Assembly: GCA_026545765.1 (NCBI GenBank)
Contig: JAIFAC010000229.1
Span: 1-64,000, forward strand
Origin: Plantago major
Taxonomy: Eukaryota; Streptophyta; Magnoliopsida; Lamiales; Plantaginaceae
Length of the DNA stretch: 64,000 nt
Reading direction: 5' to 3'
Positions within the stretch are counted from its first letter, which is position 1; each line of letters opens with the position of its first letter. The translations under genes were made by a program, and so were the position numbers. The notes under the pieces were generated by a model. That model did no database searches and had not been told where the DNA came from. It worked only from the letters and a program-made list of their open reading frames with translations. Positions 57,801-64,000 of the stretch are shown here, one piece after another.

Positions 57801-58126
57801 GCGACGTATAGCCTATCCATATTAGCTTACGGATAAGCCTATCCGCCGCTAGAGTTCCAGCTTTTTTTTAAAAAAATTATTTTCCTTTTTTTTCGTCAGG
57901 ATCTAGCTACGGATAGATTATCCGTCACAGTTTAACGACGGATAGTCGATCCGTCGTTAACTAAAGACGGATAAGCCTATCCGTCGTTATGTTTAACGAC
58001 GGATAGGCTTATCCGTCGTTAAACCTAGCGACGGAATTTATCCGTCGCTATAGCTAGCGATTCGTCGCTAGCTAGAGACGGATAGATTCCGTCGCTATTC
58101 TTCCGTGGCTATTAACAGGCTTTCTT
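57801..58126. repeat. Right subterminal palindrome array of E
   Basis: Dense copies of GACGGATAGGCTTATCCGTC, TTAGCGACGG, CGACGGATAG and TATCCGTCGTTAA in both orientations, reaching the terminal repeat. Matches the left array in unit but has more copies. Strong hairpin potential. Confidence 0.9.
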
Positions 58127-58135
58127 GTAGTGATC

Positions 58136-59350
58136 TGACATATGGGAAATGTCATGGATATCTGACACTTTTTCAGTGTTAGAGATATCTGGAACTTGCA
58201 TTTCAGCAGTCTTATTTTCAGATACCTCTTCATGATGAAGGTTCTCAGTAACCTGTTCCATTTCTGGAAAACTCATAGGAAATTCCTCATCATGTCTGTG
58301 AGTCATCTTGTTGTTACTAGGCATTTCAAGCTTTTCTACGTCAGAGTCATCCTCACTTTCCATAATGATGTTTATCCTTTCTGAGGATTCTTCTTTAGAA
58401 TCCCTCAGTAATAGTTCTTTGAACCTTTCTGAGAGTTCATCATTAGGGGGTGTTTTCTTATTTCCTTCATAGAATACAACATGAATTGATTCTTCAATTT
58501 TCTTTGTTCTTTTGTTGTAAACTCTGTAGGCTTTGCTATTTGTGGAATAACCAAGAAAAACACCTTCATCTGCCTTTGGTTGAAATGTTCTCAGATAATC
58601 TTTCCCATTGTTTAGAACAAAACATCTACAACCAAATACTCTCAGATGTTTGATATTAGGGGGTCTACCAACCAAGATTTCATAGGGGGTCTTGTTATGG
58701 TGTTTGTTTATCAAACATCTGTTCTGAGTGTAGCAAGCTGTGTTTACGGCTTCAACCCAATAAATTTCACTTATTTCAAAGACGCCTAGCATTGTCCTTG
58801 CGCCTTCTTTAAGGGTTCTTTTCCTTTCGCAACACCCTTTTGTTGAGGTGTTCTTACAGAGGAAAGTTGGTGTTGTATACCTTGCAGTACAAAACTCCTT
58901 TATGTAATCGGGTTGACAAACTCAAGATTCATGGTCTGCTCGATTGCAGATACCTTGTCATTTTTCATGACTTCAAGCTTTTTTCAGAAGTTTGTATCTC
59001 CACCGGCATCGATTCAGGTTTCGTAAAGACAACCCAAGTGTATCTTGAGAAGTCATCTACAACAACCAGACCATACTTCTTTCCTGCATAACTAGTTACA
59101 TATGATTCAAAAAGATCCATGTGCAATAGTTGCAGTGGTCTAACACTAGAGTGTCTGATTTTGGACTTGAAAGAGATCTTAGATTGTTTCCATCCGACAA
59201 AGTGTAATATATACCATCCTTTCTCAAAGATGTTCTGGAAGGCCAACCACTAACTCTTTCGCAAGTCTGCTCAGAGTTTTGAAGTTCAAGTGACTCATTC
59301 TTTTGTGCCATAACCAAGGCTCTTCCGGTGACCAGATTGACTCACCATGA
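58136..59350 (-). pseudogene. A integrase (with pre-integrase segment)
   Basis: ORF 59246-58965 has LQLLHMDLFESYVTSYAGKK and YGLVVVDDFSRYTWVVF (catalytic core, first Asp). The second Asp region (58.95-58.84 kb) is in broken frame. ORF 58792-58112 (226 codons) is clean: YWVEAVNTACYTQNRCLINK, TPYEILVGRPPNIKHLRVFG, KADEGVFLGYSTNSKAYRVY, then an acidic Glu/Asp linker leading to RT. The E insertion cuts the linker at 58132/50929. Upstream, 59317-59096 holds the pre-integrase part (SLELQNSEQTCERV, and LAKE.VVGLP in another frame). Confidence 0.88.
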
Positions 59351-59449
59351 GACATTCTTCAACAGGCAGATGCCCAATCGCAACATAAAGACCGCCTTTC
59401 GTCGACCAACTAAGACCTGCTCGCTGACTCATTGTCAATTAGTTTGCAT

Positions 59450-59706
59450 GATTTAGCTTTGAATTTTATGGTAAAACCCTTGTCGCAAACCGCTCATGCT
59501 AAATAGATTATATTTCAAATCCTTAACATGTAATACGCCGCTGATTGTTAAAGTCCCCAATTTGACGCTACAAATCCTGCAGAGGGATTTAATTCTCCTC
59601 CAAGAACTGATATCCGTCCTGGTTGCAAGCTTTGTAATCAACCGCATTTGCTTTGTCTCCGCCATGTGCTTTCGCATCCACTATCAAATAGCCATTGTGC
59701 TTTAGT
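59450..59706 (-). pseudogene. A protease region
   Basis: On the minus strand GCACAATGGCTATTTGATAG encodes QWLFDSGC at about 59702-59680, the copia protease active site. It continues through MAETKQMRLITKLATRTDIS to LTISGVLHVKDLKYNLFSMS (59530-59480). The order matches C (18.85-19.08 kb). Confidence 0.78.
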
Positions 59707-62186
59707 CTAGGAAGCATTCTGCACACAATAGGAAACAGGAGATTAGGTTCTCATATCTTTGATGGAACCGTCAGAATTAAAAGATCTTCCAGTAGGAATC
59801 CATTTTTGAATGAATTTCTTTGAAATATTCTTTTGTCTGACAGGAACGTAAGGAGGAATTCTATTTGAATGAATGTTATCATTAGTAAGAATTATTTTCT
59901 TCCTCGTGTGTTCCTAGGTGCTCCATATGATGCTTTCAGACACTGTCAGTTTCGAGTTTGCTTTTCAAGAAACTTAGCTTTCCTTGCATTTCTTCTAGCC
60001 TGCATTCGATTTTCAAGGGCTTGATTTAACTTCCACTTCGATAATTGCTTTGAGCAATTTAGCTTTTCACCATCGCTCTTGCTCCCTTGTACTCATGAGC
60101 AAGTTGTTTTCCATGCCTTTGTAGCCAATACTGCTTTGAACTCGGTTATCGAGATCTTTTCTCAGCCTTTGCTAGTCTCGTCAGTCCAATTTCTTTCCGT
60201 AAAAGTGACATGGGAGAATTTGCTCCCCGCAATTCTACCTTTTGAGAGACATAGCACTGTGGTGTTTACACTTTTCGTTGTTGTGTTTCTTTTCGTAGAC
60301 GTGCTCACAGCTTTGTTTTTTACTTGTTTTTCCCACAAAGGTTTAGTCGCGAATCGCCTTTCCTTTGTCAACAATCTTTGTCTTTTCACCGATACTATAG
60401 ATTGTATGGGAACCGCCTCATCGAAAGTACTTACGAATGTTCTTCTCTCCTTACTCTTATTCAGAGTGATAGAGCAATCATTCGTATTATTCATTCAAGT
60501 CCTTTCTTTTCAAGGATCTCTTAAGTAAGATTGTACTTCAAGAAGAGTGTCACTAGCTTTGGCATAAGATTGAAAAGATAATTCTTTCTTCGAGTTCCTT
60601 GTTCTCGTAAAGAAGATCTTCATATTTCTTTTGTAATTCACCATCGCTTCTTTATGTGACTTTTCAGCCTCAGATATTCGAGCTTTGAGAGATGCATTTT
60701 CAGCATCCTTTCTCTCGATACTTTAACTAATTGAGAATTTTCCTTGCAATAGAATTCTTTTCTTCTTCAAGGTTTTCGCTTTAGCTCGATCATTAGAAAT
60801 TCTCTTTCATAGATATCAAGTTCTTTCCGAGATTTTCTAGATTTTTATTTCTCTTCATCACTTTCATAAGTATAGCAAGAAGTATGTGTTACCTCATCAC
60901 CATAAGATGCTTTTCTATGTTGGAGATGTCCGACCACAATTTCAAAGAACTCCACACATTTCATTCTTCTTGAGGTCAAGTCGATTATATCATGAGTAAC
61001 TCCACATAATTCGGTGATGGTAAGGTTGAGTCATCAATTGTCATCTTCGTAATCTTTCTCAACGCCTAGAGCATCCAGCTGAATTTGATTTTCTTTCTTT
61101 CTTCGCTAATAACGCTTTCGCTTCTTCAAGATTTTCCTATCTTTCTTGTCACCGCCCTTAGTTTGTCGAGGGCGGACAATCCTTCTTGAAGTGGCTGTGT
61201 TTCGGCAATAGAAACAGATATCGCTTCCAATTTCGCTTCCTCAAGACATGATGCTTTCTCGAATGGTTTGTTCAATGAAGCTTTGCATATTTTGTATCGG
61301 TGATAGTTCGAGCCTAGATGCTTTTCACTTCTCTTCGCTTTTCTTCTTTCAATTTCTCGACCGATATATTTGCTCATTTGCTTTGCAGAAGAGCATCCTC
61401 GCTTTCTTCCTTGCTTTTCTTCTTTCGTAAGTTCCTCGAGTGACTAGAGTAACGCTTTGCAACTTTTCATTGTTTGTTCTCTTCGAGTTGTCTCATAATC
61501 AACAAGAGTAAGATGAGAGAAAAGTTCCACCGAGTGATATTTCGCATTCCTTGGTTAAAATAAAAGAATTTGGTATGCTCCCTTGTGGTTAAGACTTCGA
61601 CAATAGTCTTAATCTTTTCGATCGGGAGTATCTGCTTTCCCAAGAGTCGCCATGTCACTCATGAGAGTGGTAAATCAAATCAAGTTCTTCCAGAGTTTCA
61701 AGGTCCTTGTTTGAAATTTTGAAATTTCAACTTGAGAACTTCGAACTTGTTTTCTTTGGTTTTCTGGCCCGACAGATTTCTTCAATCACAGTGCAACTTT
61801 CGCTGCTTTTAGCACCCCACGCTTATAATCAGATGCGCCAGTGTCGATCCGATGATGATATTACGAGCTTGACCATCCAGACGATTTCTCTTCGCATCTT
61901 CCGATGTCCGTAGTTCTCTGCTTTGGTTCTGTAAATGACTCGACTAGTAGATCTCCCACTTGTCGACGATCGGTTTGTGAGGATCCTTCGCTTGATCTCC
62001 GCCTCTACCATTAGAAACCTCCATGACTTGTTCGAGTTGTTGAATAACTATCGGGCCATTCTTTATCACTTCGATCATTTCGCCACTTATGGCTTCAAGG
62101 TGGAGCATCATGTTATTTTTCCATTTCTCGTAATTCTCCGGTTTGAGAATGGGTGCATCACTCGAGACATACCGCACACTTAACAC
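59707..62186 (-). pseudogene. A gag polyprotein region
   Basis: ORF 62186-61944 starts the gag: SSDAPILKPENYEKWKNNMM, LHLEAISGEMIEVIKNGPIV (UBN2/DUF4219-type). ORF 61377-61126 and its neighbours include a zinc knuckle: ICFYC, then KHSHFKKDCP in the next frame (CX2CX4HX4C, about 61205-61160). The middle (61.0-60.55 kb) is coiled-coil-prone. ORF 60494-60162 is basic (KERRTFVSTF, KSVNTTVLCLSKGR). Frame breaks throughout; 60079-60528 on the plus strand is an antisense shadow. Confidence 0.78.
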
Positions 62187-62262
62187 ACAAATTAAATAGT
62201 CTCAAATGGACAAAGTTCCTTCACCTATCCGGGATCTAGGTTCAAGGTATATTTGTGAACCT

Positions 62263-62275
62263 CCGCTCGATACCA
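62263..62275 (-). promoter_or_regulatory. Primer-binding site of element A
   Basis: On the minus strand, five bases after the LTR, TGGTATCGAGCGG. Element C has TGGTATCAGAAAG, and the canonical initiator-Met complement is TGGTATCAGAGC, so A reads CGA where CAGA is expected. This is one of the CAG-site differences discussed in the findings. Confidence 0.85.
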
Positions 62276-62280
62276 CTTGT

Positions 62281-63955
62281 TGGTCCAGATAACGGCAAAG
62301 TAAAAGACTAGAGGGGGTGAATAGTCTTTAAAACTTTGTCGATAAAACTATTTCTCGATATCCTAATAGATATCCGATACTTAGAATCGAGCGCTGAAGA
62401 CTTAATAAAGATAAGTGCAAATGCTAAAGTGTGTGTGTGTGTTGTCAAATGTAAATACAGAAGGTAAATAACATGCAAGTATAGTGGTATCCTGAGGTGG
62501 CGAATCTTCCAACTAATCCACTTCGTCTACCAGAGACCTAGAATTCACTAGAATGTATAATCGAGTTCACCTTACAATAATCCTATTCTAAGATTCTTAA
62601 ACAATTGGTTCCCAATCAAATGTTCCCCGAGTTGTTCCCCTGCCACAATTACCAAGTACTTCATGTACTCGTAAACCTCGAGTTATTCCTAGCTTCCCAA
62701 GCTAAGTACTTCCTATACTCAATAACCTTGAGTTATTCCTTAGTTTCCCAAATCAAGTACTTCCTATACTCCTAACCTTGGAGTTATTCCCATTTTTCAA
62801 ACTAAGTACTCTGTCAGACCACGCCTGTTTTGGTTCGAGTTGTCGATGAGCTTTAATAACTTATTCAATTATTCGATAGCTCGTGAATCAAGTATACTTA
62901 ATACACTTTTCAATGTATGGTATCTTGTTCTTTTATCGACCCAAGTCTTAGATAAATGTTCAAGAGAATGAATTTTATACTTGATCTTTCGCTTCAACTC
63001 TTTCACGTATAGCTATGCTTGTTTAGGATCGTGACACTTTAGAACTTCAAAGGTTACTCAAGATCAAAAGCTTGGTCGCAATGTAAAGCTTTCGAGGATA
63101 AGTAAGTTTCTTTGAGAGAGTAAGATGTTCAAATGCTTTCAAGTTATGTCGTGTCTGTATCTCTTCAAGCGCCTAAGTGTTGATATTTATAGATGATTTG
63201 AGTGCCGCTTGAATAGTATCCGCATAGCTCAAATTCAAACTATTGATATCTGTATAGTAATCAGAGAGTGTTTTTTTCTTCTTCTCTTCGTCTCTGCTTT
63301 TATTTTATTATATCGTCGTCTGCATTAAATGCATCAGATTATACTTTTGTCTCAGTGTCAACTTAACTATGCTTTGTATCGTAGACTAGTGTTATCTCGA
63401 TTCTTTGCACGCCCTTATCTTCAATCTTCGATACCACTATTTATTGAAACAACTTTGTTTGGTAATATATATTTCTTTTCGTAAATGTGGTTAATGCTCA
63501 AGGTATCGAGAATAGATATCTGGACACTTTCCTTGTTTTCAGATAGGCCTCTTATTTCTCGAGATATCTTCAGATACGCTTTGTTTAAAACTGCTCGTCT
63601 TCAAGATATCCGCTAAGGTATCTCAAAACAGCCAGAATCTTGTGCGCTTTCAAGTCTTCAATGTCGCTGAGCTTGTTCTACTTGGATGTCTTCTTCTCGT
63701 CTTCTTCATAAAATAAAAATTACATTTTGAGACCTAACATCCTATACAAGATTAGCTAGACTATCATACTTAGTGGGTTTCCTCTTTTACAATGTTCAAG
63801 TGAACCAAGAGTACTAATCACCTTTCTGAGACTAAGATAAGTCATCATGTTGCTGATCAAAATCTAAACAGATATTTCTAACAAAATATCTAACAAATTT
63901 CCTAACAAATTTCCTAACAAATTTCCCAAGAAATTTCCCAACAAATTTTCCAACA
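62281..63955 (-). repeat. 5' LTR of element A
   Basis: About 1.675 kb; on the minus strand it starts TGTTGGAAAATT at 63955 and ends ATCTGGACCA at 62281. It pairs with 41267-42928 and is adjacent to the primer-binding site. A TATA-like GATATTTATAGATGA lies near 63180-63195 (minus: TCATCTATAAATATC), a candidate LTR promoter that is also conserved in B (TTCATCTATAAATATC near 6515). Confidence 0.93.
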
Positions 63956-64000
63956 GGTTCTAGTTTATGTTTTCAATGTTGTTGTATTTCGATTTTCATG
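63956..64000 (+). other. Right target-site duplication of A and continuation of the Mutator locus
   Basis: GGTTC (63956-63960) is the second copy of the target duplication. The remaining 40 bp should continue the sequence interrupted at 41266, downstream of the OTU-like tail. Too short to interpret. Confidence 0.8.

Larger units (their letters stand above)
50929..58132 (-). mobile_element. CACTA (En/Spm) element E, both ends present
   Basis: 7,204 bp. The left end is CACTACAAAAAAACAGG; the right end reads inward CACTACAAGAAAGCCTG. It is flanked by ATC on both sides and inserted in the integrase-RT linker of copia A: the reading frame of A resumes on either side (VSDIHDISHMSD before, ISDTEKVSN after). 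Contents on the minus strand: TNP2-type transposase (57.0-53.5 kb), second gene (53.3-51.4 kb), subterminal palindromes at both ends. It is the youngest insertion demonstrable here. Confidence 0.95.
41267..63955 (-). mobile_element. Copia element A (Sirevirus/Maximus-like) with nested CACTA E
   Basis: 22,689 bp between GGTTC duplications; about 15.5 kb without E and its duplication. Order on the minus strand: 5' LTR (63955-62281), primer site, gag, protease, integrase, RT, RNase H, repetitive tail, internal TATA, long post-pol gene with introns, polypurine tract, 3' LTR (42928-41267). The copia domain order (integrase before RT), initiator-Met primer and large post-pol gene point to the Sirevirus/Maximus group. 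Its RT core is deleted and a CACTA splits the integrase-RT linker, so it cannot move by itself as read. Confidence 0.92.

Noticed and set aside
60079..60528. 149-codon hydrophobic plus-strand ORF, membrane-protein-like
   Set aside because: Antisense to gag of element A; the hydrophobicity comes from the reverse reading of Lys/Glu-rich gag.
1..64000. An intact host gene, tRNA, rRNA or organelle insertion
   Set aside because: No tRNA or rRNA core sequence and no complete non-transposon gene were recognised. All recognisable coding sequence belongs to transposable-element families; the only possible exceptions are the short unrecognised ORFs at 27.7 and 34.8 kb.

Overview
The window is flowering-plant nuclear DNA and consists almost entirely of transposable elements inserted into one another. 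I find no intact host gene, no rRNA or tRNA gene and no CRISPR array. The evidence for a plant is: CACTA (En/Spm) elements with TNP2-type transposases, a Mutator-like element with a FAR1-type transposase, a plant-mobile-domain gene, an Athila/Tat-type Ty3 element, a Stowaway MITE, and long Ty1/copia elements with a post-pol gene of the Sirevirus/Maximus kind. A large-genome eudicot is likely, but the species cannot be read from the sequence.

Layout. 1-1536: plus-strand copia LTR (D), inserted in the gag of a minus-strand Ty3/gypsy element (F; gag 1537-1876, primer site, LTR 2086-3276). F sits in a CACTA element (CACTA-1; transposase tail 3289-3672, second gene 3790-5701). CACTA-1 is cut on the right by minus-strand copia B (LTR 5702-7087, post-pol gene to about 12.3 kb, RNase H/RT to 14596). 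B is cut in its RT by plus-strand copia C (LTR 14597-16294, gag, protease, integrase, RT, RNase H to about 22.06 kb, post-pol gene to about 24.9 kb). C ends abruptly at a CACTA right end (25455). 25.5-34.5 kb is gene-poor and AT-rich, with degenerate tandem repeats, one unexplained ORF and a Stowaway MITE. A small copia LTR (34492-34753) follows, then a Mutator-type locus with a plant-mobile-domain gene (minus, 35.9-38.2 kb) and a FAR1/OTU-like transposase region (plus, 38.9-41.2 kb). Into this locus went copia A (41267-63955, minus, 5-bp duplication GGTTC). Into A's pol went a CACTA element with both ends (E, 50929-58132, 3-bp duplication ATC).

How the parts work together. A, B and C are one copia family: initiator-Met primer site, gag with zinc knuckle, DSG protease, integrase, RT, RNase H, then 2.8-6.5 kb of extra sequence after pol. 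That extra region has a conserved internal TATA motif, a conserved N-terminal domain, a run of short exons separated by 70-100 bp GT-AG introns, a coiled coil and a conserved C-terminal module that I do not recognise. This second transcription unit is the best candidate for an undescribed system here.

Caution about the sequence. Between aligned copies, differences concentrate at CAG/CTG sites, often with CAGA read as CGTA and CTGA as CGA. Ordinary decay does not do this. It looks like a base-calling or polishing error at CHG-methylated cytosines, so many frameshifts here may not be real.
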